Part shown: one piece after another, positions 43,702-52,996 of the stretch
Position numbering within the stretch: position 1 is the stretch's first letter
Layout: each line of letters starts with the position of its first letter
Assembly: GCF_020252395.1 (NCBI RefSeq)
Contig: NZ_JADCDB010000001.1
Span: 124,001-188,000 of the forward strand
Reading direction: 5' to 3'
Source: Aestuariivirga sp.
GTDB lineage: Bacteria; Pseudomonadota; Alphaproteobacteria; Rhizobiales; Aestuariivirgaceae
DNA: 64,000 nt
Made by a program: the position numbers and the translations under genes
The notes under the pieces: generated by a model
Database searches by the model: none
Seen by the model: the letters and a program-made list of their open reading frames with translations, nothing else
What the model was told of the DNA's origin: nothing

Positions 43702-45198
43702 TTACCAGCGGCGCTCGAAGCGCTTGCGGAGATAGATGGCGGCGGCATTGAGGGCGAACAGCACGACGAGCAGGACGATGATGGCCGCCGCCGTCTTGGA
43801 CTTGAAGGCCGCTTCCGGCAGGTCCGACCACAGGAACACCTGAACGGGGAGCGCGGTGGCGGCACTGGTGAAGCCCGAGGGGATGTCGGCGATGAAGGCG
43901 ACCATGCCGATCATCAGGAGTGGCGCTGTCTCGCCGAAGGCGCGGGCGAGGCCCAGGATGGTGCCTGTCATGATGCCGGGGAGCGCCAAAGGCAGCACGT
44001 GCTGGAACACCGCCTGCTGCTTCGAGGCGCCAACGCCGAGGGCTGCCTCGGTGATCGACTGCGGCACAGCCTTCAGCGCGGCGCGCGAGGCGATGATGAT
44101 GGTGGGCAGCACGAGGAGCGCCAGAACCAGGCCGCCAACCAGCGGCGCCGATCGCGGCAGGCCGAAGAAATTGAGAAACACCGCGAGCCCTAAGAGACCG
44201 AAGATGATGGAGGGCACGGCGGCGAGGTTGTTGATGTTCACCTCGATCAGGTCGGTGAAGCGGTTCTTGGGCGCGAACTGCTCGAGATAAATGGCGGCGG
44301 CAACCCCCAGAGGCAGGGCGAAGGCCAGCGCCACGGCGACCGTCAGGAGCGAACCCACCAGCGCGCCGCGGACGCCTGCAAGCTCCGCTTCGCGCGAGTC
44401 GCCCGCCGTGAAGAAGCGCCAGTTGAAGCCCGTCTCGACGCGGCCTTCGGCCTTGAGCTTTTCGAGCCACAGCGCCTGCACGTCGCTGATGCGGCGGTCC
44501 TGCTCCGGCACCGAGAGTGTCACGAGCTGCCACTGGCCCGCGGCCAACTGCTGCATGGCGGGCTCCATGGGGGTGAGCGCCTCGGCTGTCACATAGCCTG
44601 GCTTTGCGGCGGTGATGCGGAGGTTGACGGCTCCCGCCTGCACCAGCTGGCCGGGTAACGCTTCCGGCGACTTCTCCGGCGTGTCGCCGGTAATGAGGAA
44701 GCCCTCCTCGCCTTCGAGCGGCGCGATCTGTATCGCGCTGGCGCCGGGCGCCCGGGTGACGCCTGTCTGCTGGCCCTTGAGGTAGAGGTCGGCGTCATCG
44801 GAAAGGAGCGCGGGAACGGTGAGGGTCTTGCCGATGAGGGAGGGATCCGCCACCACCCTGCTGCGCAGGTCGTCGGAACCGCCAGTGGAGATGAGCCCGT
44901 TCAGCGCCTTCCTCAGCACGCGGCTGCTGGCCTCCGGGAACAGCGTCCTCAGCCCCTCGCGCAGCAGCTTGTCATAGTCGCCCGCCACGGGATTGGCGGC
45001 GTCGACCGCGGCAGGGTCGACCGTGACCTCGAGCTGGATCTTCTTCTCCAGGAAGGCGGGAAGGCCCTGCCAGACGATGGAGACGAGCAGCACGGCGAGG
45101 AAGGCCGCCGTCACCGCCAGAGCCGTCGCGCCATAGAAGCGGAATCGCCGCTCGGCACGGTAGCGCTTCGCGATCAACTCGCTGCGGAGCTCAGTCAT
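43702..45198 (-). CDS. pstA: Phosphate ABC transporter permease PstA, long form with DUF3333-type N-terminus
   Basis: Inner-membrane permease of 498 residues. The transmembrane core (about residues 215-490) with [12 protein letters not shown]-like segment [18 protein letters not shown] and [19 protein letters not shown] is standard PstA. The first 200 residues hold one membrane helix and a large periplasmic domain (DUF3333-like), a form common in alphaproteobacteria. The start at 45198 overlaps the pstC stop by eight bases. Confidence 0.93.
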   Translation of the reverse strand: MTELRSELIAKRYRAERRFRFYGATALAVTAAFLAVLLVSIVWQGLPAFLEKKIQLEVTVDPAAVDAANPVAGDYDKLLREGLRTLFPEASSRVLRKALNGLISTGGSDDLRSRVVADPSLIGKTLTVPALLSDDADLYLKGQQTGVTRAPGASAIQIAPLEGEEGFLITGDTPEKSPEALPGQLVQAGAVNLRITAAKPGYVTAEALTPMEPAMQQLAAGQWQLVTLSVPEQDRRISDVQALWLEKLKAEGRVETGFNWRFFTAGDSREAELAGVRGALVGSLLTVAVALAFALPLGVAAAIYLEQFAPKNRFTDLIEVNINNLAAVPSIIFGLLGLAVFLNFFGLPRSAPLVGGLVLALLVLPTIIIASRAALKAVPQSITEAALGVGASKQQAVFQHVLPLALPGIMTGTILGLARAFGETAPLLMIGMVAFIADIPSGFTSAATALPVQVFLWSDLPEAAFKSKTAAAIIVLLVVLFALNAAAIYLRKRFERRW

Positions 45199-46369
45199 AC
45201 TGTTCCCGGTATTTCTGCACGATGCGGAGTGCGATGTAATTGAGGAAGAGAGTGAAGAAGAACAGCACGAATCCAAGCGCGAAGGCTGAGAGCGTCTTGG
45301 GCGAGTCGAACTCCTGGTCGCCAACCAGCAGGGTCGCGATCTGCACCGTGATGGTGGTGACGGCGGCAAGCGGATTAGCCGTGAGGTTGGCGGCAAGGCC
45401 CGCCGCCATGACCACGATCATCGTTTCGCCCACGGCCCGCGAGATCGCCAGCATGAAGGCGGAGACGATGCCCGGCAGTGCTGCCGGAATGACCACGCGC
45501 TTGATGGTCTCGGACTTGGTGGCGCCCAGCGCATAGGACCCGTCCCGGAGGCTCTGCGGCACGGCGTTGATGATGTCGTCCGACAGGGAGGAGATCAGCG
45601 GAACGATCATCATGCCCATGACAAGGCCGGCGGCCAGCGCCGACTCCGAGGCAACTTCGAGCCCCACTGAGATGCCGGCATTGCGGATGAGCGGCGCCAC
45701 CACGAGTGCCGCGAAAAAGCCCAACACCACAGTCGGGATGCCAGCGAGAATTTCCAGTACGGGCTTGAGGACGGAGCGCAGGCGCGGTGTGGCGTATTCC
45801 GCCATGTAGATGGCCGAGAGCAGGCCCAACGGACCAGCCACGACGATGGCGATGAAGGTGACGAGGAAGGTGCCCGCAAGCAGCGGCAGGAAGCCGAAAG
45901 AGGGCGGTGTTCCGGTGGGCGCCCACTTGGTGTTGAGGAGGAACTCGAAGGGCGAGACGGAGCGGAAGAAGATCAGCGTTTCCCAGACAACGGAGAAGAC
46001 GATGCCGATGGTGGTGAGAACGGCCACCCCCGAGCACAGCACAAGGACCACCAGCACCACGCGTTCGAACAGGTTGCGGGCTCGGAAATCAGGCGTGTCC
46101 TTGCCGTAGAGCGGAACGGCCGCGATTGCAGCGCCAATCACGGCGGCCACCGCCGTGAGCGGCGAGTGAACACCGAAGGCTAGTGCCGTGGCAATCGCCA
46201 GCGCGAGTCCGCCGATCAGTGCCGCAGCGGCGAGGAGATAGCCATGGTAGGAGGGAAGCGAGTGAAGCCTGACGCCTGCGGCGCCCTGCAGCGCGATGGC
46301 TCGCTGCCGGCCCGCCATATAGGCTCCGGCAGCGAGCAGGACGACCAGCAGGAGTGTCCAGAGAAACAT
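45191..46369 (-). CDS. pstC: Phosphate ABC transporter permease PstC
   Basis: Inner-membrane permease of about 392 residues. The ATG at 46369 is preferred over the GTG at 46378 because GAGGTG lies six bases before it. Two N-terminal helices precede the usual core, which includes GIPTVVLGFFAALVVAPL and the EAA-like loop YALGATKSETIKRVVIPAALPG. It forms the membrane channel with PstA. Confidence 0.94.
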   Translation of the reverse strand: MFLWTLLLVVLLAAGAYMAGRQRAIALQGAAGVRLHSLPSYHGYLLAAAALIGGLALAIATALAFGVHSPLTAVAAVIGAAIAAVPLYGKDTPDFRARNLFERVVLVVLVLCSGVAVLTTIGIVFSVVWETLIFFRSVSPFEFLLNTKWAPTGTPPSFGFLPLLAGTFLVTFIAIVVAGPLGLLSAIYMAEYATPRLRSVLKPVLEILAGIPTVVLGFFAALVVAPLIRNAGISVGLEVASESALAAGLVMGMMIVPLISSLSDDIINAVPQSLRDGSYALGATKSETIKRVVIPAALPGIVSAFMLAISRAVGETMIVVMAAGLAANLTANPLAAVTTITVQIATLLVGDQEFDSPKTLSAFALGFVLFFFTLFLNYIALRIVQKYREQYD

Positions 46370-46444
46370 CGGCTTCACCTCGGAAAGAGATAAGGACCAG
46401 GGGGCCGGTTCATCCGCGGTCCCCCCGATCCCGTCGTCATGCAG

Positions 46445-47485
46445 TTACTTGACGTCTTCCGACTTGAGGACCACGAGGTCCTTGGCAACTGCACGGGTCT
46501 TCTCGGCATCCTCGCCCGGAAGCGTCACGAGTCCCTTCTCGGCGAGGTAGCCGTCTTCGCCGATGGCCTTCTCGGACGTGTACTCGGCGATGAACTCTGC
46601 CATGCCGGGGATCGTGCCGATGTGCTGCTTCTTGACATAGATAAAGAGCGGACGCGCCACCTTATAGGAGCGGTCGGCGATCGACTCATAGCTCGCCTTC
46701 ACGCCATCGATGGGAACGTCCTTGATGGTGTTGGCATTCTGCTCGATGGAGGAGAAGCCGAAGATGCCCAGCGCATTGGGGTTGGCCTGCAGCTTCTGGA
46801 CGATCAGGTTGTCGTTCTCGCCGGCTTCCACATAGGCGCCGTCGTCACGGATGGTCTTCCACACGGCCTCGAAGGCCTTGGCGTCGGACTTCTTGAGGTC
46901 GGCGAGGCTCGGGAACTTGAGGGCGCCCGCTTCCATCACCAGTTCGGCGAAGCTGTCACGCGTGCCGGAGGTGGGCGGCGGGCCCAGCACCTCGATCTTC
47001 ACGCCGGGAAGCGACGGATCGACGTCCTTCCAGGTCTTGTTCGGGTTGGGGATCAGCTTGCCGTCCTTGTCCGGCACCATCTTGGCAAGAGCCTGAAAGA
47101 CCTGCTGCTTGGTGAGGGCCACGTCCGGCGCGTTCTTGGCCTGGGCGATCGACAAGCCGTCGAAGCCGATCTCGATCTCGACGATCTCGGTCACGCCATT
47201 CTTGGCGCAAGCCTCGAACTCGCCCTTCTTGATCTTTCGGGAGGCATTGGCGAAGTCGGGGGTGTCCTCGCCGACGCCGGCGCAGAACAGCTTGAGACCG
47301 CCGCCGGTGCCGGTGGACTCGACCACCGGGGTCTTCATGCCGGAGGACTTGCCGAACTGCTCGGCGACCGCGGTGGTGAAGGGATAAACGGTGGAAGAAC
47401 CCACGATGCGGATCTGGTCGCGCGCGGCAAAAGCCGGCACGGCGGTCAGCGCCACGAGGCTGGCGGTCAAGAAGATGCGTTTCAT
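46445..47485 (-). CDS. pstS: Phosphate ABC transporter substrate-binding protein
   Basis: Periplasmic phosphate-binding protein of 346 residues. The signal peptide MKRIFLTASLVALTAVPAFA is cleaved before ARDQIRIVGSSTVYPF, where GSSTV is a phosphate-binding segment. GGLKLFCAGVG and TSGTRDSFAELV add further ligands. It is the first gene of the pst operon, 57 bp downstream of a PhoB box, so strong induction under phosphate starvation is expected. Confidence 0.95.
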   Translation of the reverse strand: MKRIFLTASLVALTAVPAFAARDQIRIVGSSTVYPFTTAVAEQFGKSSGMKTPVVESTGTGGGLKLFCAGVGEDTPDFANASRKIKKGEFEACAKNGVTEIVEIEIGFDGLSIAQAKNAPDVALTKQQVFQALAKMVPDKDGKLIPNPNKTWKDVDPSLPGVKIEVLGPPPTSGTRDSFAELVMEAGALKFPSLADLKKSDAKAFEAVWKTIRDDGAYVEAGENDNLIVQKLQANPNALGIFGFSSIEQNANTIKDVPIDGVKASYESIADRSYKVARPLFIYVKKQHIGTIPGMAEFIAEYTSEKAIGEDGYLAEKGLVTLPGEDAEKTRAVAKDLVVLKSEDVK

Positions 47486-47541
47486 GTTTTGTCTCTCCTG
47501 TCTGAAGGCCAGCGGACCCTAGGGAGGCCACAAAACGCTTA

Positions 47542-47570
47542 TGTGACATATAGATTACAAAATTGTGACG
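47542..47570 (-). promoter_or_regulatory. pstS: PhoB box upstream of pstS (three 11-bp-spaced repeats)
   Basis: On the minus strand the heptamers CGTCACA, TGTAATC and TGTCACA follow each other with 4-base A/T spacers (ATTT, TATA), giving an exact 11-bp period. This is the classic Pho box geometry, with one and a half dimer sites. It lies 57 bp before the pstS ATG. Confidence 0.8.
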
Positions 47571-47654
47571 ATACAATTATTTGTTTTTATTGTATTTATT
47601 TCCATCACTCCGGAAAAGGCCGGGGTGACGGACAGAAGACATGGATGACGCCGG

Positions 47655-48674
47655 TCAAGTGGCCTTCACCGGCAGCCGCATCATGAAGGTGCTGCCCTTG
47701 CCCAGCTCGGAGGTGATCACCAGCCGGCCGCGGTGGCGGTTGATAATGTGTTTGACGATGGCGAGGCCGAGCCCGGTGCCGCCGCGCGAGCGGCTGTCCT
47801 GGACGTTGACGCGATAGAAGCGTTCGGTGAGGCGCGGAATGTGCTGCTCGGCGATGCCGGGGCCATGATCACGCACGCTGAGCTCGGCCCACTCGCCATT
47901 CCTGCGCAGGATAATCTCAACCAGCTTGCCGGTGCTTCCATATTTGAGCGCATTCTCGGCGAGGTTCTGCAGCACCTGCACAAGTTCGTCGCGGGAGCCT
48001 GTCACCACCACCGGGCCATCGCTCTCGAGCGTCAGCTTGCACTCGAACTCCCTTGCGAGGCCGAGGAGCACGTCGCGTACATGGGCGGAGACCTGGTTGA
48101 GGTCCACCTCGCCCGAGGGCCGGACATGCTCGTTCATCTCGATGCGCGACAGCGACAGAAGATCGTCGATCAGCCGGCGCATGCGCTCCGCCTGGCTTTT
48201 CATCAGTCCAAGGAACTTGTCCTGCGCCTTGGGATCGGACTTCGCCGGGCCCTGGATGGTTTCGAGGAAACCCGAAAGCGCGGTGAGTGGCGTTCTCAGC
48301 TCGTGGCTGGCATTGGCCACGAAGTCGGCCCGCATGCGCTCGATCTGCTGCTCGCGCGTCAGGTCGCGCAGCGTGATGAGGGCCCCCTTGCCGTCGCCGA
48401 GGCAGGAGACGTGGGCGCGGAAGGCGCGCGGCACGGGCACGCGGATTTCATAGTCGACGCTGGCGCTGCCCGCACCCGAGGCCGTGGCGGTGACGGCCTC
48501 CAGCACGTCGGGGGCGCGCAGCGTGGCGGAGAGGTGGCGGCCCGCAGGATCGGCCTCAAGCAGTTCCACCGCCTGTTCGTTGGCCAGCCGCACCACGCCC
48601 TGCGCATCCACCACCAGGGCCGGATCCGGCATGGCGTGGACGAGATCGGCAGGCTGCGGCGCGGCGTTGGGCAT
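47655..48674 (-). CDS. phoR: Phosphate regulon sensor histidine kinase PhoR
   Basis: Sensor kinase of 339 residues. An N-terminal PAS domain (LVHAMPDPALVVDAQGVVRL) is followed by the phospho-acceptor His in FVANASHELRTPL, the N box LQNLAENALKYG and G boxes DHGPGI and GGTGLGLAIVKHI. The chosen start MPNAAPQPADL at 48674 gives no transmembrane helix; even the longest in-frame extension shows no clear one. PhoR proteins usually have at least one, so this would be a soluble form sensing through PhoU/Pst. It lies just upstream of pstS on the same strand. Confidence 0.9.
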   Translation of the reverse strand: MPNAAPQPADLVHAMPDPALVVDAQGVVRLANEQAVELLEADPAGRHLSATLRAPDVLEAVTATASGAGSASVDYEIRVPVPRAFRAHVSCLGDGKGALITLRDLTREQQIERMRADFVANASHELRTPLTALSGFLETIQGPAKSDPKAQDKFLGLMKSQAERMRRLIDDLLSLSRIEMNEHVRPSGEVDLNQVSAHVRDVLLGLAREFECKLTLESDGPVVVTGSRDELVQVLQNLAENALKYGSTGKLVEIILRRNGEWAELSVRDHGPGIAEQHIPRLTERFYRVNVQDSRSRGGTGLGLAIVKHIINRHRGRLVITSELGKGSTFMMRLPVKAT

Positions 48675-48766
48675 GGGCCTGAACACTCCGGGGAATGGAA
48701 GGAAACAGCCGCATGAACGCAGCATTGCAGCCCATATGGCAGATCGGTTGCCAGGAGACCAGCCCT

Positions 48767-49714
48767 TCAGCCGTACCGGCAGCCGGGCAGCACGCAAAGC
48801 ATTTCATACAGGAAGTTCGCGCCGATCAGTGCGGTATTGCCTGCGGGATCGAGCGGCGGCGAGACTTCGACGAGATCGCCGCCCACGAGATTGAGGCCGC
48901 GGCAGCCGCGGATGATCTCGAGCGCCTGCCAGGTCGAGAGGCCGCCCACCTCCACCGTGCCCGTGCCGGGCGCGAAAGCGGGGTCCAGGCTGTCGATGTC
49001 ATAAGTGAGATAGACCGGGTGATTGCCGATCATGGCCCGCACCTGCTCCATCAGCGGCGCCAGTGACTTGTACCAGCACTCCTCCGCCGTCACCACGGTG
49101 AAGCCCCGGCTCCTGGTCCAGTCGAAATCGTCCGGCGAATAGCCGGAACCGCGCAGGCCGATCTGGACGGACTTGTCGCAGGCAAGAAGATTCTCCTCCA
49201 CCGCGCGGCGGAAGGGCGTGCCATGGGCGATCTTCTCGCCGAACATTTCGTCGTTGATGTCGGCATGGGCATCGACATGGATCAGCGCCACGGGCCCATG
49301 CTTCTTGCTTATGGCGCGCAGGATGGGAAGCGTCAGCGTGTGGTCGCCGCCCAGGGTCAGCGGCTTGCAGTTCTCGACGAGAATCGCGTCATAGGCCTTC
49401 TCGATGATGCCCACCGTCTTCTTCAAGTCGAAGGTGTTGATCGCCACGTCGCCGATGTCCGCCACCTGGAAGGACTCGAAGGGCCTGGCCCGTGTCGCCA
49501 TGTTGTAGGGGCGGATCATGCAGGACTCGGCGCGTATCTGGCGGGGGCCATGGCGCGTGCCGGAGCGGTTCGAAGACCCGATGTCGATCGGCACGCCGGC
49601 GAAGCAGACATCGAGGCCCTTCGCATTCGGCTGCGTGGGCAGCCGCATCATGGTGGCGGGGCCGGCAAAGCGCGGCATGTCATTGCCGCCGAGCGGCTGG
49701 TTGAAGTCAGTCAT
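48767..49714 (-). CDS. speB: Agmatinase / guanidino-acid ureohydrolase
   Basis: Arginase-family manganese enzyme of 315 residues. The metal-binding motifs are complete: GGDHTLTLPILRAI, HVDAHADIND and YDIDSLDPAFAPGTGTVE. The N-terminus QPLGGNDMPRFAGPATMMRL is typical of the agmatinase/guanidinobutyrase group, which includes recently recognised guanidine hydrolases, so agmatine is only the most likely substrate. It lies upstream of phoR on the same strand with about 90 bp between. Confidence 0.88.
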   Translation of the reverse strand: MTDFNQPLGGNDMPRFAGPATMMRLPTQPNAKGLDVCFAGVPIDIGSSNRSGTRHGPRQIRAESCMIRPYNMATRARPFESFQVADIGDVAINTFDLKKTVGIIEKAYDAILVENCKPLTLGGDHTLTLPILRAISKKHGPVALIHVDAHADINDEMFGEKIAHGTPFRRAVEENLLACDKSVQIGLRGSGYSPDDFDWTRSRGFTVVTAEECWYKSLAPLMEQVRAMIGNHPVYLTYDIDSLDPAFAPGTGTVEVGGLSTWQALEIIRGCRGLNLVGGDLVEVSPPLDPAGNTALIGANFLYEMLCVLPGCRYG

Positions 49715-49831
49715 GGTGGCTCCACATTCTTGCGCGGGCCATGATAGGGCGGCCCGGGGCGGAAAGGAACGCGCCGGGTGCAGGGCATCCTTGCGCGAAG
49801 GCCGGTACCTGCCCCCTTCATCTTGCTTTCG

Positions 49832-50830
49832 ATGGGCGAGCTTGTAACGTGTCCGCAGCCCCGCACTCGCGCCGCACGGCGAAGCATCTTGAACGAGACC
49901 GAACAGAAATATGCCTGGCTGGAAGACCCCGGAATCCGCGATTTCCTGATCGCCGGCGAGCGCTTCTATCCACCCGATGCGGTGAGCTTCACCATGGCGG
50001 AGCAGCGGGTCTTCTATGACCGTTACTGCGCCCATTTCCGCAAGACCCGCCCCGCCGGCGTAACCGCCACTGACGTGGCCCATGGCGGCGTGCCCTGCCG
50101 CCATTACCGGCCCGACGGCGCGGCCGGCGCGCCGCTGCTGCTGTACCTCCATGGCGGCGGCTTCGTGGTGGGCGGGCTCGACAGCCATGACGACATCTGC
50201 GCCGAGCTTTGCGAGGGCGCGCGGATCGATGTGGTGGCGGTGGATTATCGCCTCGCCCCCGAGCACCCCTTCCCCGCCGCCTTCGAGGACTGCTGGGCAG
50301 TGCTGAAGGCGGTGGCCTCGGTCAATGCCGAGATCATCGTGGGCGGCGACTCGGCGGGCGGCAACCTCGCCGCGGCGCTGGCGCTGAAGGCGCGCGATGA
50401 GCAGGCGCCGCGGCTCAAGGGCCAGGTCTTGATCTATCCCGGCCTCGGCGGCGACATGAGCAAAGGTTCATATGTCGTCCAGGCCCATGCGCCGGGGCTC
50501 AGCACGGCGGACGTCCAGTACTACCGCGACACCTACAAGGGCGGGGACACGAAATTCGCCGAGCCGCTGCGCGAGACCGATTACCGGGGCCTGCCTCCGG
50601 CCTTCCTCGTCGCCGCGGGGCTCGACCCGCTGCATGACGACTGCTTCGACTATGCGGCACGGCTCAGGGCGGCGGGCGTCGAGGCGCAGGTGCGCGACGA
50701 GCCGCTGCTTGTCCACGCTTTTCTCCGTGCACGGAACATGAGCGCGCCTGCCCGCCGGAGCTTCGACGCCATCATCGCCGCCTGCGCAAGCCTTGCGCAT
50801 TCCGGCCGCCTGCCACCCGGGAGGATCTGA
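49832..50830 (+). CDS. Alpha/beta hydrolase, hormone-sensitive lipase-type esterase
   Basis: Carboxylesterase of about 330 residues. The oxyanion motif LYLHGGGFVVGG, the nucleophile elbow GGDSAGGNLAAAL and the C-terminal FLVAAGLDPLHDD and LVHAF provide a complete Ser-Asp-His triad. Starts at 49832 (ATG) or 49889 (TTG) are both possible, and neither has a good ribosome site. Its stop directly abuts the ATG of the CocE/NonD hydrolase gene, so the two hydrolases are translated together. The substrate is unknown. Confidence 0.85.
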   Translation: MGELVTCPQPRTRAARRSILNETEQKYAWLEDPGIRDFLIAGERFYPPDAVSFTMAEQRVFYDRYCAHFRKTRPAGVTATDVAHGGVPCRHYRPDGAAGAPLLLYLHGGGFVVGGLDSHDDICAELCEGARIDVVAVDYRLAPEHPFPAAFEDCWAVLKAVASVNAEIIVGGDSAGGNLAAALALKARDEQAPRLKGQVLIYPGLGGDMSKGSYVVQAHAPGLSTADVQYYRDTYKGGDTKFAEPLRETDYRGLPPAFLVAAGLDPLHDDCFDYAARLRAAGVEAQVRDEPLLVHAFLRARNMSAPARRSFDAIIAACASLAHSGRLPPGRI

Positions 50831-52849
50831 ATGACCATTACGACGCGCACCGACCTTCCCTACCGGGTGACGGTAATCGAGAACCTGTGGATCCCGCTCT
50901 CCGACGGCACGAAGCTCGCCGCGCGGGTGTGGATGCCCGGGGGGGCGGAGGAGACGCCTTTCCCCGCGCTGCTCGAATACCTGCCCTACCGCAAGCGCGA
51001 CGGCACCCATGTGCGCGATGCGCTGACGCACGCCTATTTCGCCGGCCACGGCTATGTCTCGGTCCGCGTCGACATGCGGGGCAACGGCGATTCCGAGGGC
51101 CTGATGCTCGACGAATATGCCAAGCAGGAGCAGAACGACGCGGTGGAGGCGATCGCCTGGCTCGCGGCGCAGCCCTGGTGCAACGGCAAGGTGGGCATGT
51201 TCGGCATCTCCTGGGGCGGCTTCAACGCGCTGCAGGTGGCGGCGCGCAAGCCCACTGCCCTCAAGGCCATCGTGACCATCTGCTCGACCGACGACCGCTA
51301 CGAGGACGACGTCCACTACAAGGGCGGCACGGTGCTGAACGAAATGCTGGGCTGGGCCGCCACCATGCTGGCCTATTCCTCGCGCCCGCCGGATCCGCTG
51401 ATCGTGGGCGAGCGCTGGCGCGAGATGTGGATGGGGCGGCTGGAGAACGAGCCCTTCCTCGTCATCCCATGGCTCTCCCACCCGCACCGCGACGATTACT
51501 GGAAACACGGCTCGGTGTGCGAGGACTATGCGGCGGTGGAGGCGCCGACACTGGTGGTGGGCGGCTGGAACGATGCCTATTCCAACGCCGTGCCCCGGCT
51601 GATGAAGGGCCTGCGCACGACACGGAAGGCGATCATCGGACCCTGGGCGCACAAATACCCGCATTTCGCCGTGCCCGAACCGCGGATCGGCTTCCTGCAG
51701 GAATGTCTTCGCTGGTGGGACCAGTGGCTGAAGGGCGCCAACACCGGTGTCTCACGCGACCCTGACTATCGCTACTATGTGATGGAACCTTGGAAACCCG
51801 GGGCCTTCCCGGATAAGATCGAGGGCCGCTGGATCGGCGACAGCTTCTGGGGCTTCGGCCATGTCGAGACCAAGAAGTGGTGGTTGAACTCCGGCGGCAT
51901 CGGACCCACGGCAGGCACGGAAACGCCGCTCTCCATCTGCTCGCGGCAGACCACGGGCGCGGACGGCGGCGAATACTGCATCATCTGGCTCGGCCCCGAA
52001 TTCCCCGGCGACCAGGCGCGCGACGACGCGCAATCGATCACCTTCGACACGCCGGCGCTGATCGCCGACATCGACATCGTGGGCCAGCCGGTGGTGGAGC
52101 TCGAATTCTCGGCCGACAAGCCGGTGGCGCACATCGCGGTCAGGCTCAACGACGTGTGGCCTTCGGGCGAGGTTTCGCGCATCACCTATCATTTGCAGAA
52201 CCTGTGCATGCGGGACAGCCGCGAGAATCCGATGCCGCTCGAGCCCGGCAAGCATTACCGCATGAAGATCAAGCTGGACGACATCGCCATGCGCGTGCCG
52301 AAGGGCCACAAGCTGCGCGTCGCGATCTCGACATCCTACTTCCCGATGATGTGGCCCGCGCCCGAGCCCGTGACACTCACCGTCTATGCGGGGAAGTCGC
52401 AGCTGCATTTGCCGCTGAGGAAAGACGTGGCGGGCGAGTCCCCTGTGACATGGCCCGAAGCCGAGGCCGCCCCGCCCGCCGACCAGACCGAGATCAAGCC
52501 CGCCTGGAACAAGCGCGAGACGGTGACGGACCCGGAGACCGGCGAACTGCGGATCGGGATCGTCGACGATTTCGGCGAACAGGAACTCCACCCGCATGGC
52601 CTGGTGATCGGCGGCGCGGGGCGCGAGAGCTATTCGATCATGCCGGACGACCCGCTCTCGGCGAAGATGGAAACGCACTGGACCGAAACGCGGCGGCGCG
52701 GCGGCTGGTCGATCCGCACCGAAACCTTCGGCCGGCTCACGGCCACCGCGCGCCACTGGATCGTGTGGGGCAGGATCGAGGCCTATGAGGGGGACGCACT
52801 CGTCTTCGAGAAGGAATTCAACGAGGAAATTCCGAGATTGCTGCAGTGA
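50831..52849 (+). CDS. CocE/NonD family hydrolase
   Basis: 672-residue hydrolase related to X-prolyl dipeptidyl peptidase and cocaine esterase. The alpha/beta-hydrolase part (residues 1-300) has LEYLPYRKRDGT, the serine elbow MFGISWGGFNALQ and the histidine in GPWAHKYPH. The C-terminal jelly-roll domain runs from about 330 to 560 (ALIADIDIVGQPVVELEFSA, GHKLRVAISTSYFPMMWP). The last hundred residues are an additional region. Family members cleave ester or amide bonds of acylated or prolyl substrates. It is coupled to the upstream esterase gene and ends at a strong terminator hairpin. Confidence 0.88.
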   Translation: MTITTRTDLPYRVTVIENLWIPLSDGTKLAARVWMPGGAEETPFPALLEYLPYRKRDGTHVRDALTHAYFAGHGYVSVRVDMRGNGDSEGLMLDEYAKQEQNDAVEAIAWLAAQPWCNGKVGMFGISWGGFNALQVAARKPTALKAIVTICSTDDRYEDDVHYKGGTVLNEMLGWAATMLAYSSRPPDPLIVGERWREMWMGRLENEPFLVIPWLSHPHRDDYWKHGSVCEDYAAVEAPTLVVGGWNDAYSNAVPRLMKGLRTTRKAIIGPWAHKYPHFAVPEPRIGFLQECLRWWDQWLKGANTGVSRDPDYRYYVMEPWKPGAFPDKIEGRWIGDSFWGFGHVETKKWWLNSGGIGPTAGTETPLSICSRQTTGADGGEYCIIWLGPEFPGDQARDDAQSITFDTPALIADIDIVGQPVVELEFSADKPVAHIAVRLNDVWPSGEVSRITYHLQNLCMRDSRENPMPLEPGKHYRMKIKLDDIAMRVPKGHKLRVAISTSYFPMMWPAPEPVTLTVYAGKSQLHLPLRKDVAGESPVTWPEAEAAPPADQTEIKPAWNKRETVTDPETGELRIGIVDDFGEQELHPHGLVIGGAGRESYSIMPDDPLSAKMETHWTETRRRGGWSIRTETFGRLTATARHWIVWGRIEAYEGDALVFEKEFNEEIPRLLQ

Positions 52850-52850
52850 C

Positions 52851-52883
52851 GCCCTTCTCCCGTCCGCCGGACGGGAGAAGGGC
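52851..52883 (+). terminator. Terminator hairpin after the CocE/NonD hydrolase gene
   Basis: Perfect 15-bp stem GCCCTTCTCCCGTCC and GGACGGGAGAAGGGC with a 3-base loop, starting one base after the stop codon. It shares the TTCTCCCG core with the other palindromic repeats of the window. Downstream to 52996 is A/T-rich and holds only further imperfect palindromes. Confidence 0.65.
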
Positions 52884-52996
52884 CGCGGCGAATGACAGGA
52901 ATAAAAGTTTAAGGACGATTTTCCTTGATTTTAATTCCTAAGCGTGCTATATCTCCCGCGATGACGATGTTTCTGGCATGGCTGATCGGATGGGCG

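Noticed and set aside
46379-46444. Terminator between pstS and pstC
   Set aside because: Only a weak imperfect GGGGGCC/GGTCCCCC pairing was seen; not strong enough to list.
46439-47686. 415-codon plus-strand frame opposite pstS
   Set aside because: Entirely antisense to pstS with its signal peptide and phosphate-binding motifs, and crosses the PhoB box.
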